Source: Ephydatia muelleri
Lineage: Eukaryota > Porifera > Demospongiae > Spongillida > Spongillidae
Assembly (NCBI GenBank): GCA_013339895.1
Contig: JABACO010000017.1
Span: 1,422,726 to 1,486,725 of the forward strand
Reading direction: 5' to 3'
Length of the DNA: 64,000 nucleotides
The notes below the pieces were generated by a model. The model worked only from the letters and a program-made list of their open reading frames with translations. It was not told where the DNA came from and did no database searches. Shown in pieces: positions 13,301 through 26,832 of the stretch; position 1 is the stretch's first letter, and each line of letters opens with the position of its first letter. Made by a program: the position numbers and the translations under genes.

Positions 13301-14351
13301 TTAGTTAAGTGAAGTCAATCAAGGGTCTTAGTTAAGTGAAGTCAATCAAGGGTCTTAGTTAAGTGCGTCATTATTGCTGGGTGAAGCTGTTTGATTACTT
13401 ACTGGATAACAAATCTTCGGGGACAGCCTCATTCTGAACTGAAGAAGTGGTCAAATGTTTCAAACTTTCCACATGTTCTAAACATTTCATAAACTCACTG
13501 ATGCATATCTGGGGTTCTTTAGAACATTGGCCCACCAATGAAGATAAAACCATTGAAAGGAGATGCTGTAAAGAATGACGGTATGAAGGATGCCCGTGGA
13601 CAAAGGTGCACGTATAGATACACAGCAAGTATATGTTGCCTGCAGAATATATCTGTTGAATGTCATGCTTTTTACGGCAAGCGTTTCCATCAATGAATTC
13701 TGATTACCTCAATAGCGATGCAGATAAACCTATCGAACACCTACCTACAGTATAGCTGCACTCATGTTCTACTTAAGCTAGAAGAATGGTTGTGCATGAA
13801 TACAACCACAAGACTCTTGTAGTGCTGAGCTGCATGAATGCAACCGTTGCAATAAAGCAGAGGCCCCACTACTAATATTTGTCTCCCACCATGATTATGG
13901 CTTGCATACGACCATGCATGAAAGCTCGTATACACACTGAACCTCTGATACTTACAACACTGGCGCTGTTCTCGCATTTGACTGCCGTGACGTTTCCCGG
14001 CGCGCTCTCTGTGTGCAACAACAAAGAGCGCACTGCTAACCATATCATGTATCTATTTGCATCCGTTGCGTAGTATTCTTTGACACAGGCAATTAAGATG
14101 CTGTATGCATTTTGAACTCATCATGCTGTAATGCTCCAGGTGAAAAGAAGGGAGGAGGGGGGGGGGGGGGGGGGGGCGGGGGCGGGGGTGAGTAAAAGAA
14201 ACGCTGAGTCGAATTCCAAACAGAAAGGAATCTTCTCAAGAGCAGAAACACATAGCACGCCATTTCAATCAGGTTCATTTAGTTATAACATTGCTTGCAG
14301 AAAGCTAGCTTACCACTTACCACTTCGTTTTTCAGCAACATATTCTTCCAT
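4343..14351 (-). CDS. LRRK-like ROCO protein kinase, copy 1 (P-loop Lys to Arg)
   Basis: This is an ankyrin-LRR-Roc-COR-kinase-WD40-like protein of about 2333 residues. Exons in transcript order: 14351-14321, 14008-13956, 13652-13403, 13014-12885, 12494-10140, 10078-9844, 9707-9585, 9517-9286, 9232-9094, 8992-8916, 8860-8738, 8556-7592, 7315-7202, 7139-6852, 6681-6301, 6242-5868, 5639-5021, 4966-4715, 4602-4343 (7002 nt). The start is the ATG of a 31-nt exon (MEEYVAEKRS) that has counterparts in the sister copies. The Roc P-loop reads GSVNAGRTT where the sisters have GKTT; the later WDFGG and GTHAD motifs remain. The kinase has AIK, FRDLKPGN, DYG and PPE. The third exon stays in frame only with the AG acceptor just above 13652; the acceptor homologous to copy 2 (exon from 13639) would frameshift. 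ROCO proteins couple a GTPase to a kinase in the cytosol. The ankyrin N-terminus and the NILVW and EGTP motifs resemble LRRK1 more than LRRK2. Confidence 0.85.
13257..13366. repeat. 27-bp intronic minisatellite, four copies
   Basis: Four copies of a 27-bp unit (AAGTCAATCAAGGGTCTTAG plus TTAAGTG) lie in the intron between exons 3 and 4 of copy 1. The same unit, in inverted orientation, occurs nine times at the matching place in copy 2 (17609-17856). The array was therefore present before the duplication or was shared by conversion, and its length then changed. Confidence 0.9.
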
Positions 14352-16680
14352 GGCCGTCAGTTTTGATAACAGGGTGTGGCTGACACGTCACGGACGTTTG
14401 CGGCTGGACAAAAAGTCGATAATTAGACAATACCGTAATTTACAAAGAGCCAAAACCAAAAGTAATATCGTATCTCATTATACTGTTCATGTTTTGCGAA
14501 CCACAAATCATACTTACTTTGAGACGTTTAGTAAAAAATAAATAGCATCTGCAAATGCTGTAACATATCTGTAAACAAAACCATCGACGCGCAAGTAAAA
14601 GCATTATTATCAGTGATATGCGCAGCCCGTTTTCACGCCCATGTGTCTTTGGCGGGAAAAGAGGGGGTTACTTTAAGCGTGCGTAGTGGAGGAACCAACC
14701 GATAGAAAACGTTTGGCGAGCAATAACACTCATCAGCACACATGGGGAAACACATATACAACACACAGAAGTAGCCACGATTTTTTTAAACCTGTGATCT
14801 AGACGTGAGTTTTTTTTATGAATAAAAGGGGCAGTATTGTATGGAGATCCACGTAATGAAGGTAAACCAGCGATGCAGAGTGTATGGCCGTTTCTTGACG
14901 GAGGCTAGAAAGGGGAAAAAGGAGTTCATACAAGTTTGCAGACGATTTGCACTCAGTCTGTGCAATTGACACAGGCAATGCCACTCACCCACAATCTTTT
15001 GTTTATGCAAATAAGTGATGGATGGAAATTATCTGAGAGTACATAGTTTACTTCGCCCTTTTGATTGGACAGTGCACACAGCAGTTGTCTGCAAGAAGGT
15101 ACCATAAAATAATTATGTGTACTGAATTGATGCATGTATACATGTATGTATTCATGTAAGTTTACACTGGTCTTTTCTTACCAAAACAACCAACCACAAA
15201 AGTCAGGTGGTCAACCAGCAAACTTAAATCCACACAAAATTGTTGCTGGCATTCGTGCAGTTACCCTCCCATCCAAATGGGATTTTCACTGGATGAGCAC
15301 AGTTCCAATCATCCAGTAATCCTGGAGCAGCTTGTGGTGTCCCATATGCCTAATGATTGTGAGCCAACCACTGGAGCTTGGAGCTACCATGTAGGGCATT
15401 GGTATGCACTGACTGTACCATCCAGTGGTTCATGGCATAGGTCAAACTCAAATTATCGTCCAGCAGGTGGAAGACATGAGACAGTCTGTAGAGAAAATGG
15501 TAAGGATTAAACAAACACTGATCAGTTGAAAGCAAGCAAACAGAAGGAGGAAATAATCAACAGCACCAAAGTGACTGACAAGGAATTTGCTGGTCCCTTT
15601 GTCAAGCAATTGGATGAAGCCCTCCAATCTTTTAACATCCATAGGCAACAATACTTAGGTGGTGTGTTAGTTGGCAACCATATACACAAGACCCTCCAGG
15701 TATAACTAAGAATAAAATATGCTCAAGAGCGTATTGGCATGGCAAACACATATTGGATTCGGTCTCGGGTGAGAAAGAAGCCAATCCATTCATGCACCTT
15801 GCAAAGGATGTACCATTCGGTACCAGATCCTGTGAAACATTTGTTGCTCATTGTTAAGGAGCACTTACTGATTGCAGCTCTACAAAATGTGGCGCCTCCT
15901 CCTAAAAGAATGAAATAATTATACCGCAATTCAGGATAAACTTCAACAGTAAGTATCGCTGGTAAAAAAAAATCGTGGCTACAAGAACATACGAGAACTA
16001 ATTAGTACCTTCTGTTACCTTTAATTTCTAGCTTGAATTCAAACTTTCTATCGGTTGGGAACGTGGAAAACACACTTCGAAGAGGAAAGGTACATCGAGG
16101 GTTACCCGCTTTCAACAGCCATAACTTGCCGTGGCAAGAATTGCTGGCCCTAATGACTTGCATCAAAAAGAGGAAACTGTAGCTTCTTTTGTAATCTGCT
16201 TTTAAATGGCGCTTGTAGCCATCCTGTCTTTTGTACCAGCTCACGTTTACAGCTCTCCAGGTTGTCAAGGGCGTTGCTATAGGCATTACGCAATCATTTC
16301 AATTTTTCGGATTACATACTTTTTGTCCACAATATATATGGCCGCAAACGCCTGTGACGTGTGTATAGGCACGCCTGAGTGCGTGGGAGTCATTACCTCA
16401 TACTATTCCTTTGTCTACTATGCTAGTGCATGCAAAGGGTAGGCGTTCTTGTGAAGAGGGGAAAAAAAAATTAAATACTTTGTCGAACAGATAAGAGATC
16501 CTTTCTGTCAACTTGAAGTTCTGACCGTATTTGCCAAAGTATTGAACTCCTACTCTTTTAGTATATACAAAGGCAGGCGTTCTTGTGAACACTTACGAGT
16601 GGCGTAACGACTCCCACATACACGGCTCACGTGAAAGCCAACATCCTGTTTTCAAAACTGACAAGGAAGGGAATTCGACC
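14352..16680. promoter_or_regulatory. Shared 5' region between divergent ROCO genes
   Basis: This is the 2329-bp interval between the two divergent start codons and must contain both promoters unless further 5' exons exist. The outer ~60 bp on each side, next to the two ATGs, are inverted copies of each other; the core (about 14400-16620) is not. No TATA box or other element stands out clearly. Short ORFs are present, such as 16206-16442 (a hydrophobic start followed by Cys-rich sequence), but nothing supports them as genes. A 17-bp poly-G run lies just outside, at about 14158-14176, in intron 1 of copy 1. Confidence 0.5.
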
Positions 16681-19600
16681 ATGGAAGAATGCGTTTTTGT
16701 AAAACGAAGTGGTAAGCTATAAGCAATGTTATATCTAAACGGACACCGATACGAGCAGGATCTCTGACTTAAATGGCGTGATATATGTCTATCAGTTAAC
16801 ATTCCCGACTTGGCTTTTTTTCTTTTCCCCCTCTTTCTTTTTCTGTGCTTGCAGCTGCATATACGTACCGCGTCTTGCCTGCGTGAATCGATTGTTAGCA
16901 GTGCGCTCTTTGTTGTTGCATACATGTACAGGGAGCGCGCCCAAAAACCCCACGGCAGAAAAATGCGAGAACAGTGTCAGTGTTGTAAGTACCAGAGGGA
17001 CGGAGGGTACACGCAGCTAAAAACAAATCACTAATCGGGGTCAAATCCTACATGGATCTCCCGATAGATGGTCAATAATTAAGTAGTAGTGCGCCATTGC
17101 TTTGTTTCAACGGTTGTATTCGGCTCAGAACCACAACAGTTGCTATGTTTTGTCGTTGTTAGGCCCAGCACTTTTAAGTAAAACATGCGTGTAAGTTTAG
17201 GTAAGTGCTCGATCAGTTATCTGCACGTGATAGCTATTGAGGTCATCAGAAATGTACATTCTATTACAGCATACTGCATGATGGAAACGCTTGCTGTAAA
17301 AAGCATGAGATATATTCTGCAGGCAACGTATACTTGCTACGTGCACCTCTTTATCCACGGGCATCCTTCATACCGTCATTCTTTACAGCATCTCCTTTCA
17401 ACAGTGTTATCTTCATTGGTGGGCCAATGCTCTAAAGAACCCAAGATAAGCATCAGTGAGTTTATGAAATGTTTAGAACATGTGGAAAGTTTGAAACATT
17501 TGACCACTTCTTCAGTTCAGAATGAGGCTGTCCCCGAAGATTTGCTATCCAGTAAGTCGGTAATCGGACATGACTTGTTTCACTAAGTCATGCCTGCAAT
17601 AATGACACACTTAACTAAGACCCTTGATTGACTTCACTTAACTAAGACCCTTGATTGACTTCACTTAACTAAGACCCTTGATTGACTTCACTTAACTAAG
17701 ACCCTTGATTGACTTCACTTAACTAAGACCCTTGATTGACTTCACTTAACTAAGACCCTTGATTGACTTCACTTAACTAAGACCCTTGATTGACTTCACT
17801 TAACTAAGACCCTTGATTGACTTCACTTAACTAAGACCCTTGATTGACTTCACTTAAGCAGTAGTTTCAGTCATGTAAGCAGCATTGATTTGAGATATTA
17901 CTTTAATTCACGAGAGCATACGGATGTAACTTTATCAGTAGTAGAATGGACATATAAGTACAATTAATCAAGAAAAAAGATAGACTCTTATTTTATTTGT
18001 TTTGAATTTCCGTTCAAAAAAGGACATATATTGCAAGCAATAACTTACAATAAACTGAACACACATAATTTTCATGATGTGTAAAATTCACAGATCTGTA
18101 CAAAGTGATACAGAAATCAGATTGCTCAGCTGACGAAATTGAGTTGTTTTCAATCACTCTCAATTATCTGATTGACATGTTTGGATATACTTTGAAATCG
18201 ATTAAGCCATCTCTTCTTCACAGGTATGTTATGTAAGAATGACATCTGATGTGCAGCTCCATTTTAAAATACTGATACATAACTTTCCCCCCACCTAAAA
18301 AATAAAAGAAGGAATAGTTGCAAAACATTGACCAATATAATGCCACATGGCAACTGCATGAGAATCTATGCTATTTGACTGAATGCAGAGCAGTGGTCAT
18401 TGGTTGGGGTAAAGCCTTTGCTTTGTTCATTCATATTCGGCATAAAAATATATATTAAGAGGCATAGAATAAAAACAGCTAAGGAGGTTACTACTTGTAT
18501 GTGTCTTTGTTTAAGTGGTAATCACCTCGGGGTTAAAATTGTGAACTATGAGGGATGGAGAGTATTGTGCTCTATACCTACAGCTAGGTAAATCATGCCT
18601 TATGCCTTTGTAGTGCTGCCGAGTCCAACAATATGGCTGTTGTACTGAAGCTGCTATTGAGCCACAAGGCCCACTACAATGAGGTGAATCCTACAAACTG
18701 GGAAACAATTCTCCACACTGCCTGTCGACTCAAGTCGGCACTTCGCTATGTCTATGTTCTAGTTTTTCCAGATCTTCTCACAGTACCAGATAGTAACGGG
18801 AACCGCCCCATCCACATTGCATGCCAAAACAATGATGTTCAGTTCGTCTCTTGGCTTTTTAAGTCTATTTTATGCAACGAAATGACCCCTTGTGCAGAAA
18901 TTAAAATTGAAAGAGCATTCATTTCAGGAGAAGTGGCACCAGATTTTGCTCCTCCACTGTTGTCTACAAAATGCAGTGGGCTTTCAGCAACTAACCTAGT
19001 AGGACACACAGTGTATCACATTGCAGCGTCCAACAACTACTGTCAATTGCTCCAAGTGCTACTAGATGTTCTTGAGTTAATGCATGATGAGTTTGATTTT
19101 GTCATGTCAGATTCAGAAAGCAGAACTCCTCTTGACATGGCCATTGCACAACAACATTCAGAGAGTCTGGGTCTCTTACTGGACTTTCTCAACAAGCATG
19201 GTCTTATACAAAAAGTACTTGAGGAGAAACGATTCATGCAAAGAGCTGCTGATGGTCAGGATATCAATGTCATAAAGCTGTTGGTGAAGTATGGATTTAG
19301 CAATGGTTTGGAATATGCCATTGGTAAGGTCAAGGACCAACATTCAAAGCGTCTCCTCTTATACTATTATACACAGTTGGCAAGCCTTAGGGCTATATTG
19401 GAAACACAGCCTGATTATAAGAATGGCTCTATCACTGGAATGATCAAATGGAGTGATGTACCGATTGAAACTATCAATGCTGCCTGGATAAGTGATTTTA
19501 TTGGTGCTATGGGGTCCATTTCTCGTGCAATTCATCAAACAGAGTCATCTCCACAATCTCTCCATGACCTTTGTTCAGTTCAATACCTAGCATCAGAATG

Positions 19601-22600
19601 TTTAGACAACTTCAAACCTTGCACACTACAGTTGAATGACAAGCAGTTCATTCCCATCACCTTAGTTGATGTTACACGCTGCTCTTTAAAGTCTGTCCCC
19701 CCAGAACTGTTTCGGTTACCCAACTTAGAAACTCTGGTATTATCAAATAATTGCATTCAAGAGCTTCCATCTGCTTTGCATTTTTCACAAAGCATTTATT
19801 CATCTCCGTCTCTGAAGAAGCTGGTGCTGGATGGCAACCAGCTGAAGACATTGCCTGAAGACCTCTTTCTTGGCTTGGTGAACAGTTTAGAACAGTTGAG
19901 TGTGCAGAAGAATGAGTTATCGCAGCTTCCACCCGGTCTTTGGATCATGCCACATCTCAAAGAGCTTAACCTGTCCGAGAACAAGTTATCACAACTTCAT
20001 TATTGCAGTGATGGTACTGTTTTCAAGAACCCAGATTTTTCAAAACGTGTCCTAGCCTCATTAGTACAAAGTTGCAACTTGTATGAGAGTGAACCACTCA
20101 CTTTCAAACGAAATACTTCACAAGGTTCTATCGAACATCACGAAGTACTGAAATATCTGCAGGTGCTTCATGTATTCTACCAGACACTGAAAGCAGCTAC
20201 ACGTGGAAAGTTTGAGGTGGAAAATTGTGAAGAGTGGGTTTGCGTTTTACATGCCCAGAGAGGATATCAGCAGGTAGACAAATATGGCTCTGCATTTGAA
20301 TACAAATTACCTGAAGCATTTATGAATGAAGAACTTGAAACATCAGCTCTTACGTATCTTAATGTCTCACGCAACATGTTCACAGAAATTCCACAAGAGC
20401 TGCCATGTTTGACACCAAACCTGCGTCACTTGAACATGTCCCACAATCACATAAAGTATTTAAACCTCATTCATGATCTGCCTTCCAATATTGGAACTGT
20501 TCATCTGGATCACAATTGTATCGAAAATGTGGAAGTGGTCTCTCCACCTAGATCAATCTGCCTATCTCCATGCATGCTTCTGCAGCCACAAACAGAGGAC
20601 ACAGGTAGCTGTCGTCATAGTGCACACGCTACTCTCAAGTCCTTACTGAATCTTCAACTTGGACACAACAAGCTGAATGACTTCTGTTGTGTCAGTTTTG
20701 GTGCTGATGCCTCTTTTGAAGAAACTGTTGTTTGTTCAGTGGTTGTTCATTTCCCACAACTATCAATCTTGTCACTCGAAAGCAATGAACTAACATGTGT
20801 TCCATCCAGCATACTGAACATGACATCCCTGAACTCACTCAACCTGGCCAACAATAAAGGAATTAAAAGTTTGCCTAGCAAATTGGGTCTTCTCTCTCTT
20901 TCCACTTTAAACCTGGAAGGCTTGACATTAGCAGAAATTCCTATCAACTTGTTGAGAAATTTCTCACCTACATATCTCCTAGGTTACCTTAAAGGAATTT
21001 ATCTTGGGTATGTTATGTTTTGCCACCAAGCATGCATAATGTGTCTTTCTCTCTAGAAAAGAAACATATCGTCACATGAAGCTGATGTTCGTGGGTTCAG
21101 TAAATGCTGGTAAAACAACACTTCTTCAGCAGCTATCAAGGAAGGGGAAAATGACACACCAGAGGGCCGTTCAGATGGGAAGAAATGGAGCGCCCTTATC
21201 CACTGTGGGTGTTGATTTGGGCCAGTGGGAGTTTTCACCTCATATGAGCAGTCCAAAGGTCACGTTCATGACATGGGACTTTGGAGGACAGGTATCTCAA
21301 CATTGTATCTATGCATTGTATTTTATATACATGCATCATGATTACTATAAAGCATGACTATTAAGATTACATTTCTTACTGCAATGCCTGCATGCTCACA
21401 ATGACTAATGCATATTTTTGACACTAGGAACAGTACTACGCCACTCATCAGTGCTTCATTTCCCATCGTTCACTGTATCTGGTAATCTGGGATGCAAGAG
21501 AAGGAGAAAAAGGGTTACAAAACATTTCTGTATGGCTAGAAAATATTGAGGTTTGACATTTGTAAAGATGAATTGTGTTAAACGTATAAATGAGCACAAA
21601 CTGATGGTTTGTTTCAGGCCCAGGCACCCAATGCTCCGGTAATTGTGATTGGGACTCATGCAGATTGCATTAAAAATACTGATACCCTTGGGGAGATATT
21701 CAGAAGACTTTATGTACAGTACAATCCAAACAGCTTTGCCTATCCAAAGATCCAAGCACATTGTTTTTTTGTGAACAGCTTCAGTTCATCCGACATGAAA
21801 GAGTTGAGGACATATATATACGAGTTTGCTACAATGTACCGAAATCCTGGTTAGTGCACATTCTGCTATATTATATACTACTACTAAGTACATTTTGTTC
21901 AGGTGCAAGGAAAGATGCACCACCCATTTTGGATGAGCCCATTCCATCCTACTACATGTCTCTACTAAAGATCATCAAAACGTGGGTCGTAAGGTGCAAT
22001 GTGCAAAGTATAAACCCAATCTTCACAAAGAAAGAATACCTGTAAGACATTTGTTACAGAAACGCATTTTCTGACTTCAAATCACACCCAGTACATTTGC
22101 AGTGTTCTCATTGTACAGTGTATATACAGTATGTATTCTTGACAGGAGTAAAATACTGCAGCAAAATTTCCCTGGCTCAGTTAAGGATATAGTAGAAGCC
22201 AGTAGCTTCTGGCATGATAATGGTGAGATAGCAATAATGAGAATACATTTAACAGACACACATTTGTGTCCATTTAGGAATCATTTTTCGTCACAAGAGT
22301 GTCATAATGGATGAGCTTTACTGCATTGATCCTCAGTGGCTCTGTGCAATGCTGGCCAAGGTTGTCACAGTGCAGGAGACAAACCCGTTTCAGAAAAATG
22401 GTATTCAGTTGGATAGAATTAATTAAAGATTGCTGTATGAAGTTCACTCTAACCCCTCAGCATATCTGATCTAACGATGCTTTTATCAGTACATAAAACT
22501 ATTCAGACTGAATTTATACAGAACAATAATATTACTAACGATGAAATCTATCTTAAAAGTCAGACATAACTCTCTTTACAGGCTTCATGCGTCATGAAGA

Positions 22601-25600
22601 CTTTGTTAGTTTATACACATACAATGGACGTCATACGGGTTCAATGGAATCCTTCATCACTGCGATCATCAGCATCATGCAGAGCTTTGAGATCATCCTC
22701 CTTCTGGACCAACAGTCCATCCTCATCCCCTCCCTTATGTCACAGCGAAGGGATGAGGCATGGGTAATCACTCAGGACAGCTCCAATACATTTAGTGTGC
22801 AGAATGGTGTGGGACGTGATGTTGTACCTATAACCCATCAGACAAATGTCCTTCTTCGACACTACATTCTGCCCTTTGTTCCCAGTGGATTTTTTGGCCG
22901 TCTGATTTCCCGCATCTGTGCCAGTCGCATCGTGTTTAAATGCAAAAGCATGTTTAAGGCAAGCAACCCTTTTTGGAGCTGCTGGAGGGATGGAACCTGT
23001 CTCATCTGCAATGATGCAGAGGTGCTTAGGATTGTTCCCGTGACCTATCCATTGCCAGGTGCAGAGTCCACATACATCATTACCAGCTCTGGTCATGAGG
23101 CAGTGGAAAAGTTGAATGGTATCGAAGTGAGAGTGGCCATTAATAAAATAGTGCATGCCCATCCAGTATCAGTAAAGGGTAGAACGGCAGGGAAAATCTT
23201 TACACGGATTGATCCCATTCATGCGGCCACTTGGCTCCTTCAACAGGCCATCGAGCATATTGATTCAATATTTAATGACTGGTATGAAGGATTTGGCAAA
23301 AAGAGGGGCTTTGAGCTATCCACAATTGACCAAGCGACCCCTTGCACCTTATGTGAGAAACAAAGGATTGCAAGCATCAGTCCATCCAATGAAAGAGATG
23401 ATTCATCAGAACAAACTGAGGGACCCAAATACTATTTGTTCTCATCACCATTTTGCGCTCACAATGTTCTGTTGAAACAGAATCTGCAATGTCCTCTTCA
23501 TGGAAGTGTTAATGTGTCTCAAATTGCTCCTGACCTGGTGAGTGTTTTGTATCCTTTGTTTACCTTTATTTGATGTCATCATTGTAATTTTTATTACTAC
23601 CATATAAATAAAGCAAATGTACACTTGGAGTTAACACAAATACTGAAACTAGTCCTAACCCTATCCCAATATTGATGATTGCTATCATCATTATTGAGTC
23701 TGTGCTTACAAATATACATCATCATAATAGCACATAACTTAATGTCCCGGTAGTAAATATAATATGTTGTATTGTCATCATAATCTGTGTTTGATTATCA
23801 CCAGGTGTTTGGGGACTTCTCACACTGCATGGTTTATGAAGCTGACACCATTACTACTGAACATACTATTGGATGTGGAGGATATGGAAGTGTCTTTTCA
23901 GGCACCATTGGCAAAAATGTAACACTCCTCAGCTTTGCATAATGCACATCAGTCATTCATCCTTGGTCATTTCATTGCAGGTAAATGCTTCTCAGACGAT
24001 TGCCATCAAGGTGTTTGAAAGAAGCAATGACCCCTTGAGTCCAGCTGAGTCAATGGAATGGGAAAAATATCAACAGATCAGCCGTGAAGCAAGAGTGATA
24101 TGCAGACTAATTCACGACAATATCCTACAATTGGTAGGAATAGCCATAGCACCTTTCATGCTCCTGCTAGAGCTGGCTCCACTTGGTGACCTCAAATCCT
24201 GTGTTGAAAAGTTCCAGCAAGTGAATGCAAAGCTTAATGTTAGAGTTCTTTCTTCCACATTAATACAGGTAAGAACCACCTATGGAAGAAATCAACAGTA
24301 GTTGAATTTAGCAATAATTGAATAATCATAAAATACAAGCTGTCCCAACAAAACCTTTGTATGAATTGATTCTATACCTCATGGCACACCTCAGAAATAA
24401 TATGGTGCTATTTATTAAATAATGACTCCTTTATCACACAGGTTGCACAGGCTCTGGACTACATCCATTCAAAGCGGTTTGTATTTCGAGACCTAAAGCC
24501 AGGGAACATATTGGTGTGGAAATTTCCACTCCCTGAAACCCAATGGAATTCTGACTCAGCAGTTTACGTCAAGCTTGCCGACTATGGGATATGTCAGCAG
24601 TACACCCTTCAAGGTGTGAGAGGAGAAGAAGGCACACCTCCATATCTACCACCTGAGGTGGTTATTCACTGTGGTCAGCAAAGCCACAGCACAAAGCTAG
24701 ATGTCTACTCTTTTGGAATGCTTATGTACTACCTAATTAGCTTTGAGTCTCCTTTCCTAAATGTGTCCAGGCCAATCAGTGCTTTACTACAAGAAGGGAA
24801 GAGACCCTCATTATCATTCAAGGTAAGATGTGGCTGCCAGTGATTACAGCTGCATACCAAAGTATAATTTGTACCAATAGCAATGCCCTCCCTCTCTTTG
24901 GCTGCTGGAATTGATGTGCTGGTGTTGGAGTGAACATCCTTACCACAGGCCCAATTTTAAGGAAGTACTTTCAGCACTAACGAATGGTTGCACAACATGG
25001 CTAGCTTCGGCATTCCCGATTGCAAGCTACAATCCGATTGTAGTTGCTGCGTGTACAAAATGCATTCTGAAAGGCCAACACACTTACTCACTCTCTTCAT
25101 CTCTTATAAGACAGCATTCAAGAGAAACTCCCGGTTACCTGTGTCATTTTGGTTACAGCAAGCTCCCCAAGTATGTGGTTTCTCTTGACGTCTGGTGTGC
25201 ATGTCAAGATGGGCTCAAGTGCATCTCCTGTCAGCCATATAATTGCACAACAGAGGTATGGACTTTATTATTGCTGCATGTGACAGTTATGGAACATTAT
25301 TGCACTCATAGTCTCCTACAGCACATTTGAGCTTCCACCATTTATATGTAACACCTCTAAGAACTAAATTTAGTAGTTTTTGTTTTAAGCCCTATGCTTA
25401 CACAGCCATTGAACAGCAATAATCATCATCAATGTGAGTTTGGACTGCTATTACAATAGTCTTCCTGTTATTGATTGATACAATACGAGTGAGTATAGTC
25501 AGATCCACCAAAGTGCATTTTTCACCAGTAGGATATTGAGCCAGGGGAGTGCATCTCCCTGGTAGCCACCTCACATGACCAAATCTGGGTCAGCAAAATT

Positions 25601-26832
25601 GTTTCCACTGGAGGACGGCTAAGCATTTATGATGCCAAAGAGTACCGCATATTGAAAACATGGCACAGTGAAGGCCCTATCAGAAAGCTCATATACAACT
25701 CCACAAGAGACATTGTTGTTGCCATAGCTCCAAAAGAAATCCACATGTTTGCCGTACATGGCACGGCTGAAAATCTTAAAAAAATCCCTTCACACTTATT
25801 GGATGAAGATTTGAAACCAATTTTGTCTCAACCATTGGCTGAAAATGTCACTGAGGCTGTATTGATCAAAGTATCAGAAGAAGGAGAAGGGTGTGAATTA
25901 CATATTTGGTACTCGGTAGAATCAAAGTTGAAGGACCTAAGGCTTTCACCATTACATAACATCTGTGAAACCTTTCGTCAGGATAAACATACCATACGAC
26001 ACATGGAGGCACTCTGGGATGCAGACAGCACCGAGCTGAGACACATCGTGCTCAGCCACGGGTCTTGCATAGAGAAATGGAATGTGCAAAACAAGGAACT
26101 GCTGGAGACGTATGAATGCTACGATTTTTGTGGTCATTTGTACTATAAAAACTGTAAGTGATTATGCAGTGCTATTTGTACCTCCATATGATCAAATCTA
26201 TTTGCAGGCGACAAAAGCAAAGTGAGAGCTCTGTTGTGCTGGAAAGGAATCCTCTATGTTGGTACAGTAGGCGGGGTCATGATGGCGTTTAATGCAGCTG
26301 ATATGACAGCACTCTGGACCATCCAAGCATCTGAAACACCTATCAGTTTGCTTCTGGGGGCTACTCTGGATCTGCAAGAGGAACAGGGGCCACAATATCC
26401 AGCTGTGTTGAGGACCTCATCTGGCACAATGGAGAAGCCATGCGATAGTTCCATCACAGGTAGATGTACATGTAATATGCACCTGGGATAGTGCTTTTGG
26501 CATGGCCTTGTATTCTACTTGTATGGTTAGTGGTCTGATAAAAAACATAGACAGTTATTTATTTGTTTGCAGTGCAAACACAAAACGTGAATGACATCTT
26601 TATGATCCTATTTCTAGATCCACTACAGCCCAATGCCAAGTCTGCTAGTATGATTATCAGCTTTTCAGATAAATACACTGGAGTGGTCAAAGGCTCTACG
26701 AATGTCCCGCCCTCTTTGATCCCTCCTGGAGAACCACACTCCAGCAACGAGGCCCCTCCTCACCTCAAGTTGCTTACCACCACATCATATGTCACACATC
26801 TCTTCATGTGGACACCTGCACACACTAATTAG
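16681..26832 (+). CDS. LRRK-like ROCO protein kinase, copy 2 (intact)
   Basis: This is the most complete member. Nineteen exons total 7014 nt in one frame (2337 residues): 16681-16711, 16932-16984, 17323-17551, 18094-18223, 18614-21007, 21057-21291, 21428-21550, 21618-21849, 21903-22041, 22146-22222, 22278-22400, 22582-23537, 23805-23918, 23981-24268, 24442-24822, 24881-25255, 25532-26153, 26208-26459, 26573-26832. Approximate domains: ankyrin-like repeats 150-400 (HTACRLKS, IHIACQNND); LRRs 500-620 and 730-940 (LVLDGNQLKTLPEDLF); Roc from ~946 with P-loop GSVNAGKTT (Lys ~965), WDFGG and GTHAD; COR ~1190-1570 (DELYCIDPQWLC) ending in a Cys/His cluster (CTLC, FCAH, CPLHG); kinase ~1575-1890 with GCGGYGSVF, AIK (Lys ~1622), FRDLKPGN (Asp ~1725) and DYG (1755-1757); WD40-like tail. 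Tyr in DYG and the aromatic replacing His of HRD are LRRK hallmarks. The substrate is unknown. The gene is divergent from copy 1. Confidence 0.9.
17609..17856. repeat. 27-bp intronic minisatellite, nine copies
   Basis: Nine nearly identical copies of the unit TTAACTAAGACCCTTGATTG plus ACTTCAC lie in the intron between exons 3 and 4 of copy 2. The unit is the reverse complement of the four-copy array in copy 1, as expected for an inverted duplication. Confidence 0.95.

Larger units (their letters stand above)
4325..14400 (-). repeat. Left arm of a ~10-kb inverted duplication
   Basis: Read on the minus strand, this arm matches 16620-26865 on the plus strand along its length, exons and introns alike. 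All 19 exons have the same order and phase, and most have identical lengths (130, 235, 123, 232, 139, 77, 123, 114, 288, 381, 375, 252 and 260 nt). Similarity stops just past the stop codons (about 4325 and 26865) and just upstream of the start codons (about 14400 and 16620), leaving a ~2.2-kb unlike spacer. The duplicated unit is therefore essentially one gene with its proximal 5' region. Confidence 0.9.

Noticed and set aside
16206..16442. Possible small secreted Cys-containing protein (78 codons)
   Set aside because: A hydrophobic start is visible, but there is no homology, no counterpart in the other arm, and it lies in a presumed promoter region.
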